Source: Bacteroidales bacterium (GTDB taxonomy: Bacteria > Bacteroidota > Bacteroidia > Bacteroidales > P3). From it: a stretch of DNA of 19,483 bases. The stretch's first letter is position 1. The number at the start of each line of letters is the position of its first letter. Position numbers and translations under genes: made by a program. The DNA is taken from the NCBI GenBank assembly GCA_900771365.1, contig CAAGNU010000271.1, forward strand, positions 1-19,483, in the 5' to 3' direction. Positions 1 through 7,835 of this stretch are shown in pieces. The notes beneath the pieces were generated by a model. The model searched no databases, was not told the origin of the DNA, and worked only from the letters and a program-made list of their open reading frames with translations.

Positions 1-109
1 ATACGAGCAGTTCGTAAGAAACGGAATAAGATAACGGAATAACTAACCAAACAAGAGAACGTGAGGTAAAGCCATGTAGATTAGTCTGAAATATTAATGC
101 CGAAAGAGG

Positions 110-144
110 TTTGTGACCCAAAATCGTACCTCTTATAACCTTTG
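110..144 (+). promoter_or_regulatory. Weak Bacteroidetes-type promoter candidate
   Basis: AACCTTTG at 137-144 differs by one base from the TAnnTTTG -7 consensus of Bacteroidetes. A TTTG at 110-113 lies 23 nt upstream as a possible -33 element, slightly far from the usual spacing. The match is imperfect. It is listed because a terminator follows about 130 nt downstream with no protein gene between. Predicted transcription start is near 150. Confidence 0.25.
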
Positions 145-150
145 CAGATA

Positions 151-306
151 ATAACAACTCTGGCGCAGCGGGAAAAGTAGGCTCTCCGTCAAAGCCAGAT
201 GACAAAAATAATCAATTTTTAGAGCCTACCATAATATAAAGACTCTTTATCCATCATGAGTATTATAAATCAAGAGTGGGGCGGTTTGCGTCCCACTCTT
301 TTGTTC
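151..306 (+). ncRNA. Possible small structured RNA
   Basis: About 155 nt between a weak promoter and a strong terminator contain no plausible open frame but several complementary segments. GTAGGCTCT (177-185) pairs perfectly with AGAGCCTAC (221-229). TCTGGC (159-164) pairs with GCCAGA (194-199). The two helices interleave, which is an H-type pseudoknot arrangement. ACTCTT (242-247) could pair with AAGAGT (272-277), competing with the terminator stem. I do not recognise a known family: it lacks the GGAAG...GCAGCC core of SRP RNA and the tRNA-like ends of tmRNA. It could equally be a 3' untranslated region of a gene left of the window. This is inference from base pairing only. Confidence 0.25.
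272..303 (+). terminator. Hairpin terminator
   Basis: AAGAGTGGG (272-280) and CCCACTCTT (292-300) form a perfect 9-bp stem with an 11-nt loop, followed by TT and a broken T-run (TTTTG over 299-303). It would end plus-strand transcription coming from the left edge or from the candidate RNA. On the minus strand it could also serve the bat/rseC transcript, but the sequence after the stem there (TGATTTAT) is a poor U-tract. Confidence 0.65.
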
Positions 307-469
307 GCGTAGAGGTACAGCCAGATATGGCCGCTTGTCTTTCTTTAGGATGGATAAGAGCTAAGAACTGTGCATAGGGTGGAAGGAGGAGCCCCCCAAG
401 GCTCTCCGCTATAGTGTGAACAGAGATGATCTCGGTGCTATTGTCAGGGCACAGATTTCAAAAAGTTGC

Positions 470-889
470 TTACTCGGCTTTGCGGAGTTTGAAAGTGAAC
501 TTTTTCTGCAGTTTGCCGCGGAAGCAGCAGAGGACGATGCCGTAGAGGCCTACGACGCAGAGGGTTAGGATGGCGGACCATACTTCGGGTAGTCGGAGGC
601 AGTAGAGCGTGATGAAGGTGCCAAGGAGCAGGACGGCTGGAAGGACGTAGGCGATGAGCACGGCCAGGAGACCGTTACCTGTGGCAATCACTACGGTTAC
701 GCTGTCGCCGATATGGTATTGCTGCCAATCGTTAGTGTCTACTTCGACATTTTTGTCTTTCTGCTCTGCGAAGCCACAGTGAGCATGAGCCTCGCAGCTG
801 GAGCAGGCGCTAGAGACCTGCATTTTCACTGTGACTTTTCCATTCTCAGAGGCGGTTACTACGCCGGGGTGTGATGCTATTTTCTCCAT
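470..889 (-). CDS. RseC/MucC-type (SoxR-reducing system) membrane protein
   Basis: 139 aa, the usual length for the RseC/MucC family. The cytoplasmic N-terminal part carries the family cysteine cluster (C29, C32, C38 in CSSCEAHAHCG), which suggests metal or redox chemistry. Two membrane segments lie at about 74-95 and 103-122, followed by a lysine/arginine-rich tail. Family knowledge: RseC modulates the sigma-E pathway in proteobacteria and is linked to the Rnf/Rsx electron-transfer complex that reduces SoxR. In Bacteroidetes such genes often precede rnf genes, but none starts in the 469 bases downstream here. The start codon (887-889) lies inside the preceding WG-repeat gene, a 13-nt overlap that implies translational coupling. 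Its role next to the Bat genes is inferred to be envelope redox or stress related. Confidence 0.85.
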   Translation of the reverse strand: MEKIASHPGVVTASENGKVTVKMQVSSACSSCEAHAHCGFAEQKDKNVEVDTNDWQQYHIGDSVTVVIATGNGLLAVLIAYVLPAVLLLGTFITLYCLRLPEVWSAILTLCVVGLYGIVLCCFRGKLQKKFTFKLRKAE

Positions 890-2145
890 GATTTAGGTGC
901 GTTTTTACAGTTTTTGACACAGCGGCCTTCGGTGTTCATTTTGTGGACCTCACCCATATAGACGACCTCTGCACGGCCCCATTCAAAGGGCGAGGCCATG
1001 TCGAAGATGGGCTGGATGAAGAGGTCACCCTTGGTGTCGATATAGCCCCAAAGTCCCATGAAGACGGGAGCGAGGCCGTTTGAGAACTGGTAGGCGTTTT
1101 CGAAGCAGGGGTAGACGACGAGGTTGCCGTCACGGTCGGCATAGCCGTAGCGTCCTGCTTTCTCCACGAGGGCGAGGCCGTCGTGGTAGTGATAGGCTTC
1201 GCCGCGATAGCCGCTGTTGTCGTATTCTATGGGGAGGATGATCTTCCCTTCGGTGTCGATAATGCCCGTCTTGCCGTTGAGCGTAACGCTGGCACGCTGC
1301 TCGTAGAAGAGCCCGGCAGATTCGTATTGGCAGGGGATGACTTCGTGCCCCTTGGGGTCGAGGTATCCGAATTTATCATCGCGGGCGACAAGGATGCGGT
1401 CGTCCGTCTTACCAATTAGCTGAGTGTACACGGGCTCGGTAAGCTGCTTGAATTTATTGTTGAACATAGCCAATCCGTTATCGTCGCCCGCAAAGAGGAG
1501 TCCGTCGTTCATAGAGGTGAGGATTTCCCATTTGATTGGGAATACCTCGCGGTTCTTCTTGTTAATCATGCCGTAGCGGTCGTAGTTTTTGACCACGGCT
1601 ACGCCTTCGTTGAAGGGAAAGGCGTACTCGTACTGCGGCTCAATCACGACACGTCCGTCATGGTCTATGAAACCGTATGCCACAAGGGTGCTGTCGATAT
1701 CGACACCGATAACGGCGAGGCCTTCATTGAAGGATGATGCTGCACGGTAGCGGAAGGGGACGCGCAGGATGCCGAGGGTGTCGTAATAGCCGAAAAGGCT
1801 GTCCTTGATAGTGAGAATCATGCCGTCTGTCGGATAGTTGACATCTTTGTTTTCGCAAGGGACAATCTCCACACCATCGCGATTGATGAGGCCGCAACTG
1901 TCGTAGTTGAGGTACACCTTGCAGTATTCGCCATGGAACTGGTCGACAAATCGATACTTGTTAGGGACGATGATGGTGCCGTCTTCACGCTTGAAGCCGA
2001 AAAAATCGCCGTCCTGCGTGGTCTGTATGCCATCAATAAAAACGAGCTCGCAGCCGCATTCTTCATCATCGATATATTCGACTTCTTGAGCAAAACTTTG
2101 CGAGAAGAAGAGCAGTGCAAATAGAAGAAGGAATGAATGTTTCAT
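877..2145 (-). CDS. Secreted WG-repeat protein
   Basis: 422 aa. Residues 1-19 are a signal peptide (hydrophobic FLLLFALLFF core, cleavage near SFA|QE) with no lipobox cysteine, so export to the periplasm or beyond is expected. The rest is about nine to ten WG (KWG) beta repeats of 35-45 residues. They recur as YGFIDHDGRVVIEP (157-170), YGMINKKNREVFP (191-203), FGYLDPKGHEVIP (259-271), TGIIDTEGKIILP (293-305), YGYADRDGNLVVYP (333-346) and WGYIDTKGDLFIQP (366-379), each followed by an aromatic/Y-D segment. WG repeats are thought to form beta structures for binding, but no enzymatic residues are visible. It lies 32 nt after batE and overlaps the rseC-like gene by 13 nt, so it is probably co-transcribed with the Bat genes. 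Function unknown; the domain call is firm. Confidence 0.88.
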   Translation of the reverse strand: MKHSFLLLFALLFFSQSFAQEVEYIDDEECGCELVFIDGIQTTQDGDFFGFKREDGTIIVPNKYRFVDQFHGEYCKVYLNYDSCGLINRDGVEIVPCENKDVNYPTDGMILTIKDSLFGYYDTLGILRVPFRYRAASSFNEGLAVIGVDIDSTLVAYGFIDHDGRVVIEPQYEYAFPFNEGVAVVKNYDRYGMINKKNREVFPIKWEILTSMNDGLLFAGDDNGLAMFNNKFKQLTEPVYTQLIGKTDDRILVARDDKFGYLDPKGHEVIPCQYESAGLFYEQRASVTLNGKTGIIDTEGKIILPIEYDNSGYRGEAYHYHDGLALVEKAGRYGYADRDGNLVVYPCFENAYQFSNGLAPVFMGLWGYIDTKGDLFIQPIFDMASPFEWGRAEVVYMGEVHKMNTEGRCVKNCKNAPKSWRK

Positions 2146-2177
2146 ATATAAGATTATTACAATTGAAAGTCAGTAGA

Positions 2178-2936
2178 TTATAATTGCACCATTGTGATGT
2201 CTTCGTCTGTAACCCAGCCTGTGTTCCCGTCGGCGATACGTATTTTGTGCCACTCTCCGAGTGTCTCCTCGCGGCGGACCTTGGTGCCTTCGTGAAGGAC
2301 GAGCTTGTCGACGCTGTTGTTCTCGGGCGAGCTTTTGACCTCGACCAGAGGCTTCGTCACGATGGCGTCACGGTGGTTGTTCTGACGGGCGCTTGCAGCA
2401 ATACCGCAGATACCGGCGATAATGAGCAATAGGGCAAAGAGGCCTCCGACGATGAGGGAGAATTTGCGCAGGCGATAGTCGTTGCTGAGGACAAAGAAGG
2501 CTGAGATAGCGCCGAGGATGGCGGCTATGCCGAGGATGAGGATGAGCCAGCCTGTTGGGGAGAGCCATAGGGTAAGGCCTCTGGCCCATTTGACGATGAA
2601 GAGCTCGGGAAGCGCATCAATCTCGTCTTCAATCTTGCTGTTGGCTAAATCAAGGTTTTCTTTGGCATCACGAAAGCCTGGCTTTAAGTTCAAGGCGCGT
2701 TCATAGTTGAGAATTGCCAGGCCGAATTCGTCCTGACGGTAATATGCGTTGCCCAGGTTGTAGAAGACTTCTGCGTTGCGGTATCCTGCATCGATGATGG
2801 CATTGTATGCTTTCGCGGCAGCCTCAAAGTCGCCTTTTTGGTAAGCCATGTTTCCTTGCGACATCAAGTTTTTAGGGCTTTGGGCCATAGCGGCGAAAGC
2901 CCAAAAGAGAAGTATTATGCTGAGTGTCTTTTTCAT
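2178..2936 (-). CDS. batE: BatE: TPR and SH3-domain membrane protein
   Basis: 252 aa. A signal-like N terminus (1-18, ending AMAQ) is followed by two TPR motifs (about 23-56 and 57-90; FYNLGNAYYRQDEFGLAILNYERAL is diagnostic). Then come two membrane segments (about 126-150 and 159-182) and a C-terminal bacterial SH3 domain (about 192-250, containing GEWHKIRIADGNTGWV). This TPR-TM-SH3 order is that of BatE in Bacteroides-type aerotolerance clusters. It probably contributes to assembly of the Bat complex at the inner membrane, with the TPR part binding partner proteins. It follows batD after a 93-nt spacer and precedes the WG-repeat gene by 32 nt. Start at 2936 fits the signal peptide (MKKTLSIILLF). 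Confidence 0.9.
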   Translation of the reverse strand: MKKTLSIILLFWAFAAMAQSPKNLMSQGNMAYQKGDFEAAAKAYNAIIDAGYRNAEVFYNLGNAYYRQDEFGLAILNYERALNLKPGFRDAKENLDLANSKIEDEIDALPELFIVKWARGLTLWLSPTGWLILILGIAAILGAISAFFVLSNDYRLRKFSLIVGGLFALLLIIAGICGIAASARQNNHRDAIVTKPLVEVKSSPENNSVDKLVLHEGTKVRREETLGEWHKIRIADGNTGWVTDEDITMVQL

Positions 2937-3029
2937 TATTTGAAGATTTTTAGGATTTGGAGATTTTAGGGTCTGGAACTTTTGGGGGAATTGGCATGTT
3001 CGCGTGGCCGTAGAATCAACCTAATCTAT
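2937..3029 (-). repeat. Intra-operon spacer with CAAATC/TCTTCAAAT elements
   Basis: This 93-nt spacer between batD and batE is unusually long for the cluster. Read on the minus strand it carries CCCCCAAAAG, CTCCAAATCC and ATCTTCAAAT just upstream of batE. The spacer before the DUF58 gene has the same elements in the same order. No open frame, promoter or terminator is visible. Confidence 0.4.
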
Positions 3030-4877
3030 TTATATCATTACAATCATTTGCATGGCTTCATCGTAAATCTGCTGCTTCTTCGCTGTAGCATCGCCTGGGG
3101 CGAAGCGTGCGAAGTCGACATCCTGTAGCGTCTTCATGATGCGGGACAGTTGCTCTTCTGCTACATGCTTCTCGTTCAAGCATTCTCGCACGGTGTCGCT
3201 ACTGAGGCGTGAGAGCTCGATGTTGTATTTGTCGGCCAGACAGCCCCAGATAGCCTTATAGATTTCTTCGTAGAAACGGTTGTCATCGTTTGTGAAGAGA
3301 TATGTGGCTGCTTTTTTGAGACGGCGGCGAGCCTCCTTTGTGGCTCTGCGGAGACGCATCCCGGCGATATCCTGCTGTTGTGCTTGCTTGCGGCGGCCGA
3401 GGATGATGGTTGCCCCCGTCCCTCCAAGGATGAGCAACAGTAATGTCCAGAACCACCAGTTTGAAGAGCCCTCATTGTCTGTCGTGGTGAATTTAGGAAC
3501 GTTCGTATGGATATAGTTGATGTCGCTATTGAGCAACTTGACGTTGCTCTTATTGCTTGTGACGTTCTTCATGGAGTTCGGGTCTCCCTTCTTGATAGTG
3601 AGCGGGATGGCTTCGACGCGTTTGGTGAGGTATTTTCCACTCTTGGCATCGAAGTAGACGAAGTTGAAGGCGGGGATTTCGTAGTTGCCTTTTTCACGGG
3701 GGATGAGCACCCACTCGAATGTCCTGCTGCCGCTTACGCCGCTATTTGAACGGTTGATGTGGTCGTTCACTTGCGGGTCGTACACCTCGAAGACCTTGGG
3801 GAAGTCTATCTGGGGTGCATCGATGAGCATGAGGTTGCCGTTTCCGCTGATGGTGAGGCGGTAAGTAATGGCCTCGTTAGCTTTCACCTCGCGTGTGTCG
3901 ACATCCGCCTTCACGTTGAAGCTGCCCACAGCGCCGCTAAACCCGTCGGGAGCCGAGGGAAGGGGCTTGACGTGGACGTTGATGCGGTTGGTGCGAAGGT
4001 GCTTCTCCACAGCCTGCGTGGGATTGAAGAAGGGGTCGTCGAAGAGGTCGAAGATGGTGCCTGTACGCTGGCGTTGTCTCTGTACGAGGGCCAGTACGTC
4101 GAGGTCGAGCGGCTCAATGGTGAGGTTACCGCTCTCTTGAGCGAAGAGGGCTCCGCGACGAATTTCTGCCACCATGTAGCGGCGTCCGTTCACGGTCTCT
4201 TCGTAGGTGTGTACGTTGCCGTCATCCTTGGTGAGGTCTTCGCTCCAGAAGCCTTTGTTGCCAGGGAGTTTGTCGATTTGGTACTGGCTGAGAGACACTT
4301 GTGTGTAAATCTTGTAGGTGATGATTACCTGTTCGCCTTGGTATGGGTTGCTCTTGCTGATGCTTGCAGAGGCAAAGAGCTGGTTGTTGTCGATATTCCC
4401 TGACTGAGAAGGCTGGGCGGCACGTTGCTGGCTCTGATAGGCGTTGCTCTGTCCGTAGCCTTGGTTTTGGCTGTAGCCTCTTTGTTGTTGCTGTTGAGGA
4501 CTGCCTTTTTCGGCTTTGATGGTAAAGCCTCCGCACGAGACGTTCTTTCCATCCACGGTGCAGCTCGCACTCCCCACGGTATATGAGCCTTCCTTGTCGG
4601 CTTGGACGATGTAGGTGAAGCCCGTAGAGACCGAGCGGGAGACTTGTCCGTTGATAACCGACATGCTCTGCTGGGAGGAACTCATAGGGCCTGTGAGCAC
4701 GGTGAGACCGCCAAAACTGGGACTGCGGAACCCACTTGCTTTAGCGTTTACTTCATAGCGGATTTCAAAACGGCGGCCTGCCTCTACGCGTCCAGGAGCT
4801 CTCACGGTGAGCTCTTGGGCTGTTGCTGCGAGGGCAAGGAGCGTGAATACTATTATGGATATATTCCTTTTCATCAT
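3030..4877 (-). CDS. batD: BatD: oxygen-tolerance envelope protein
   Basis: 615 aa from the start chosen here. The frame is open up to 4937, but that start would overlap batC by 53 nt and place 20 polar residues before the signal peptide. The MMKRNISIIVFTLLALAATA signal sequence begins at the two ATG codons at 4875-4877 and 4872-4874, leaving 7 nt after the batC stop. After cleavage (about residue 20) comes a large extracytoplasmic part made of beta-sandwich-like segments. It is interrupted at about 126-158 by a glutamine-rich, low-complexity linker. A membrane segment lies at about 473-494 (WWFWTLLLLILGG), and a cytoplasmic helical tail ends the protein. This is the BatD (DUF11-like/oxygen tolerance) architecture. 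It probably acts as the periplasmic scaffold of the Bat complex with BatA and BatB. Confidence 0.9.
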   Translation of the reverse strand: MMKRNISIIVFTLLALAATAQELTVRAPGRVEAGRRFEIRYEVNAKASGFRSPSFGGLTVLTGPMSSSQQSMSVINGQVSRSVSTGFTYIVQADKEGSYTVGSASCTVDGKNVSCGGFTIKAEKGSPQQQQQRGYSQNQGYGQSNAYQSQQRAAQPSQSGNIDNNQLFASASISKSNPYQGEQVIITYKIYTQVSLSQYQIDKLPGNKGFWSEDLTKDDGNVHTYEETVNGRRYMVAEIRRGALFAQESGNLTIEPLDLDVLALVQRQRQRTGTIFDLFDDPFFNPTQAVEKHLRTNRINVHVKPLPSAPDGFSGAVGSFNVKADVDTREVKANEAITYRLTISGNGNLMLIDAPQIDFPKVFEVYDPQVNDHINRSNSGVSGSRTFEWVLIPREKGNYEIPAFNFVYFDAKSGKYLTKRVEAIPLTIKKGDPNSMKNVTSNKSNVKLLNSDINYIHTNVPKFTTTDNEGSSNWWFWTLLLLILGGTGATIILGRRKQAQQQDIAGMRLRRATKEARRRLKKAATYLFTNDDNRFYEEIYKAIWGCLADKYNIELSRLSSDTVRECLNEKHVAEEQLSRIMKTLQDVDFARFAPGDATAKKQQIYDEAMQMIVMI

Positions 4878-4884
4878 AATTCTA

Positions 4885-5679
4885 TTACCAATCTTTTTCA
4901 ATTCTTGCGGGAGCGGCCACTTCGACTTTTTTGGCATTATCCTTCATGGTTTTCTTCTCGTTGTTCTTCACGGCTTCGAGAATGCGTTCGGCATCTTGCT
5001 TCTTTTGCTGCTGTTGTTTCTGCTGCTGCTTATTCTGTTGTTGCTGGTCTTTATTCTGTTGCTGATCCTTCTGGTTGCCTTGGTCTTGGTTCTGCTTGTT
5101 CTGGTCCTGATTTTGGCCGTTGTTGCCGTCCTTGTTCTTCTGGTCTTTATCGTTTTGTCCGCCGCCTTGGTTGTTCTTATTTTGCTGGTTCTGCTGTTGA
5201 GCCTGTTGGAGCATCTTCTTGGCGTATGAGAGGTTGTAGCGGGTGTCTTCGCTCTTGGGGCTGAGTTTCAAGGCTTCTTGATAGTCGTTCACGGCTTTTT
5301 GGAAGAGGTCCATGCCTTCGCCGCGGTTCTCTTTGTCGAGGCCGGCCTTGAGGTAGCTGTTGCCGCGATTGTGGAGGATGCGGCTTTTAGCTTTGTTGCT
5401 GAGGTCGGGATATTGTAGGGCTTGGTCAAAGTGCTGGGCGGCTTCATCGTATTTTTTCTGTCGATAGAGGGTGTTGCCGAGGTTGTAGTGGGCGCGGTAG
5501 GCTGTGCTGTCGCTATGTATGGCGCGGCGATAGTCCACTTCGGCTTTGTCGTAGTGCTTGGCCTTATATTCGTGGTTGCCTTTGCGGGTTTCTTTTCTTG
5601 CCGTGCTGTTTTGTGCCGTTACCGAGATGGAAAGTGCGGCAAAGAACAGCAGGAACGATATGTGTATGAGGCGTTTCAT
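4885..5679 (-). CDS. batC: BatC: TPR protein with Q/N/K-rich tail
   Basis: 264 aa. A signal peptide at 1-22 (cleavage near VTA|QN) is followed by TPR motifs at about 27-60, 62-95 and 101-156 (YRAHYNLGNTLYRQKKYDEA is typical). Residues 157-228 are almost only Q, N, K, D and G. A short conserved-looking end follows, DAERILEAVKNNEKKTMKDN at 229-248 and then KKVEVAAPARIEKDW. BatC in Bacteroides-type clusters has the same TPR-plus-low-complexity build and is believed to support the BatA/B/D complex in the periplasm. It starts 17 nt after batB and ends 7 nt before batD, so it is clearly in the operon. The C-terminal EKDW end is intact, so the polar tract has not shifted the frame. Confidence 0.9.
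   Translation of the reverse strand: MKRLIHISFLLFFAALSISVTAQNSTARKETRKGNHEYKAKHYDKAEVDYRRAIHSDSTAYRAHYNLGNTLYRQKKYDEAAQHFDQALQYPDLSNKAKSRILHNRGNSYLKAGLDKENRGEGMDLFQKAVNDYQEALKLSPKSEDTRYNLSYAKKMLQQAQQQNQQNKNNQGGGQNDKDQKNKDGNNGQNQDQNKQNQDQGNQKDQQQNKDQQQQNKQQQKQQQQKKQDAERILEAVKNNEKKTMKDNAKKVEVAAPARIEKDW
4996..5211 (-). repeat. Q/N/K-coding low-complexity tract in batC
   Basis: This tract encodes residues 157-228 of BatC. On the plus strand it is rich in CTG/TTG/CTT triplets (CAG/CAA/AAG on the coding strand), a trinucleotide-type repeat expected to change length by slippage in multiples of three. The tract is frame-neutral and the conserved C terminus follows in frame. The antisense strand reads as a run of leucines, which is an artefact. 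Confidence 0.7.
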
Positions 5680-5696
5680 ATATATGATATAGAATC

Positions 5697-6749
5697 CTAT
5701 TTTTTGAGTATTTTATCAATGTTGAACTTCTTGTTGCGACGTTCGAAGATGAACAGTTCGGCGAGGAGGCATACCAAGGCTGCTACGAGGGGGTACTGGT
5801 AGCGGCTTTCGTATTCCGAGAACATGGACTCGCCGTAGTTGGCTTTCTCCAGCCCTTCGATAAGGCTGACGATTTCCTGAACACCAGAGTTGATGTTGTT
5901 GGCTCTTACATAGACGCCCTTGCCTGCATGGGCGATTTCAGTGAGGGTGGCTTCGTCGAGGCGTGTGGTGACGGTGTTGCCTTCAGCGTCTTTCTTGTAG
6001 CCCATTTGGTGGCCTCCGCGGTATTCGGGGATGGGGGCTCCCTCGGGCAGACCCATGCCGATTGTGCAGACGAGGATGCCTTCCGAGGCTGCATCGCGGG
6101 CCGCGGCCTTGGCGTCATCCTCAAAGTTTTCGCCATCAGAGATGACGATGATGGCACGGCCTTTGTTCTTCACCCATTCGACATCGGGGTCGCCGTAGCC
6201 GAAGGTCTCCATGGCTTTCCCGATAGCGTCTCCGATAGCGGTGCCCTGGGCATCGATAAGGGAGCAGTCAACTTGGTCGAGGAAGAGCTTCACAGCACTA
6301 TAATCGTTGGTGAGAGGCATTTGGACATAGCTGCTTCCAGCGAAGACCACGAGCGAGATGCGGTCGCTTCCCAAAGCGTTGAGGAGGTTCTGGACGGTGC
6401 GCTTGCTACGGTCGAGACGATTGGGCTGGATGTCTTCGGCCATCATGCTGTTGGAGATGTCGAGGCAGATGGCAACATCGCTTCCGAGACGTTCGCCTTT
6501 CACTATCTTACTGCCTTCCTGTGGGTTGGCGATAGCAATGATAAGGAATGCGGCACTGAGCATAATCAGGCCGTATTTCACCGCAGGACGCCAGCGAGAG
6601 GCATCGGGAATAAGGCGGCCGAACATGTTCCGGTCGGCAAATTCCTCAAGACGTCTGCGGTTGCGAAATTGCAGCCAAATCCAGGTCCCTACAGCCAAGG
6701 GGATGAGCAGCAGGAACCATAATATGGCGGGATGTTCGAAATGAATCAT
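5697..6749 (-). CDS. batB: BatB: VWA-domain membrane protein
   Basis: 350 aa. Membrane segments lie at about 9-27, 59-76 and 318-335. Between the last two lies a von Willebrand factor A domain (about 90-300) with a complete MIDAS: DISNS (97-101), T170 in DAQGTAIGD and D205 in ISDGEN. The basic tail RRNKKFNIDKILKK is cytoplasmic. BatB pairs with BatA in the Bat complex; MIDAS metal binding probably mediates protein contacts controlled by the MoxR ATPase. It differs from BatA by an insertion after the MIDAS aspartate and a longer C-terminal part, as is usual for BatB. It is 87 nt after batA and 17 nt before batC. Start MIHFEHPAILWFLLLIPL matches the family N terminus. Confidence 0.93.
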   Translation of the reverse strand: MIHFEHPAILWFLLLIPLAVGTWIWLQFRNRRRLEEFADRNMFGRLIPDASRWRPAVKYGLIMLSAAFLIIAIANPQEGSKIVKGERLGSDVAICLDISNSMMAEDIQPNRLDRSKRTVQNLLNALGSDRISLVVFAGSSYVQMPLTNDYSAVKLFLDQVDCSLIDAQGTAIGDAIGKAMETFGYGDPDVEWVKNKGRAIIVISDGENFEDDAKAAARDAASEGILVCTIGMGLPEGAPIPEYRGGHQMGYKKDAEGNTVTTRLDEATLTEIAHAGKGVYVRANNINSGVQEIVSLIEGLEKANYGESMFSEYESRYQYPLVAALVCLLAELFIFERRNKKFNIDKILKK

Positions 6750-6836
6750 ATTGTCTTATCTTATTTTGTTGGCAGGGACCGCAGGGAAGTGCTGGGAGTT
6801 TTTGAGACGGGGGTGCGGCTCTGCCGTAGTTGCGTT

Positions 6837-7835
6837 TTAAGGGGTTGAACGGAAGTAGAAGAGTCCGAGGATGATTTCTAGGAGCAGGGCCAGTCCTGCG
6901 ATGATGAGCCATATCTGGTACTCGTCTTTGGTCTGGGCATACTGGGTTACGTCAATCTTGCTGCGTTCCATGCGGTCGATTTGTCCGAAGATGTCCTGCA
7001 GCGATTTCTTGTTTGTGGCGCGGAAGTAGCGTCCGTCGTCCGTCGAGCGTGCCATCTGGGTGAGCAGGTGCTCGTCAAGCTCCACGGGGATGTTCTGGTA
7101 TACGACGCGCCCCGACTCTGTGCGGAAAGGATAAGGCGCCATGCCTTGGGTGCCCACGCCGATAGTGTAGAGGCGGATGCCGAACTGTGCGGCAATCTCG
7201 GCAGCGCTTTGGGGGTCGACAGAGCCTTGGTTGTTGATGCCGTCCGTGAGGAGGATGATGACTTTGCTCTTGGCTTCGCTGTCCTTTATGCGGTTGATTG
7301 CCGTGGCAAGCCCGTCACCGAGGGCTGTGCCGTCCTTGATCATGCCGCTCTTGAGGCCGTAGAGCTGTTTGAGCAGCACGTTATGGTCGATAGTGAGCGG
7401 CACCTGCGTGAAGGCTTCTCCAGAGAATACTACCAGGCCGATACGGTCGTTTTTGCGGCCGTCGATAAAGTCTGCGGCCACTTTTTTGGCCGATTCTAAC
7501 CTATTGGGCTTGAAATCTTCTGCCAGCATACTGCCGCTCACGTCCATGGTGAGGACGATGTCTATGCCTTCTACTTTCATTTCCTTCTTGCTGAGTTTGG
7601 TCTGTGGACGTGCGAGGGCGATGATAAGTGCGCCCACGGCAATCATGCGCAGCACGAAGAGCAGTGGGTAGGCTTTTTGGCGGAAGGTCTTGTGCAGCCC
7701 TTTGAAGAGGCTGATGTTGGAGAATTGCAAGGCCGGTTTCTGCTTGCGGTACCGCATCACGTACCACACCGTCATCAGCGGTATGATAAGCAGCAGGAGC
7801 AGCAGATATGGATGTGCAAAAATTATGTGCTTCAT
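6837..7835 (-). CDS. batA: BatA: VWA-domain membrane protein
   Basis: 332 aa. The N-terminal hairpin of membrane segments (about 8-26 and 55-75, FAHPYLLLLLLIIPL) is the BatA signature. The VWA domain (about 89-290) has an intact MIDAS: DVSGS (98-102), T170 in IKDGTALGDG and D198 in LLTDGINNQG. A last membrane segment is at about 307-328. BatA is a core member of the aerotolerance cluster first described in Bacteroides fragilis, where loss affects tolerance to oxygen or envelope stress. Its start overlaps the stop of the preceding gene by 4 nt (ATGA), indicating coupled translation. Confidence 0.93.
   Translation of the reverse strand: MKHIIFAHPYLLLLLLIIPLMTVWYVMRYRKQKPALQFSNISLFKGLHKTFRQKAYPLLFVLRMIAVGALIIALARPQTKLSKKEMKVEGIDIVLTMDVSGSMLAEDFKPNRLESAKKVAADFIDGRKNDRIGLVVFSGEAFTQVPLTIDHNVLLKQLYGLKSGMIKDGTALGDGLATAINRIKDSEAKSKVIILLTDGINNQGSVDPQSAAEIAAQFGIRLYTIGVGTQGMAPYPFRTESGRVVYQNIPVELDEHLLTQMARSTDDGRYFRATNKKSLQDIFGQIDRMERSKIDVTQYAQTKDEYQIWLIIAGLALLLEIILGLFYFRSTP

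Larger units (their letters stand above)
1..469. other. Left-edge non-coding region
   Basis: No convincing protein gene lies here. The first bases could be the end of a plus-strand gene from outside the window: one frame reads YEQFVRNGIR then a stop at 32-34, another reads IRAVRKKRNKITE then a stop at 40-42. Neither can be judged from so few residues. The rest holds a 7-bp inverted repeat (AAGAGGT 104-110 with ACCTCTT 128-134), a weak promoter-like motif, paired segments that suggest a structured RNA, and a strong hairpin at 272-300. From 305 to 469, downstream of the rseC-like gene, I see only a weak GC hairpin (GAGCC 389-393 with GGCTC 400-404) that lacks a T-run. Confidence 0.6.

Noticed and set aside
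388..405. Terminator after the rseC-like gene
   Set aside because: The GC stem is only about five base pairs, the pairing is imperfect and no T-run follows on the minus strand.
4878..4937. Longer N terminus for BatD
   Set aside because: It would add 20 polar residues before an obvious signal peptide and overlap batC by 53 nt.
4807..5229. A leucine-rich plus-strand frame that looks like a membrane protein
   Set aside because: It is the reverse of the CAG/CAA/AAG tract in batC and a typical artefact of it.
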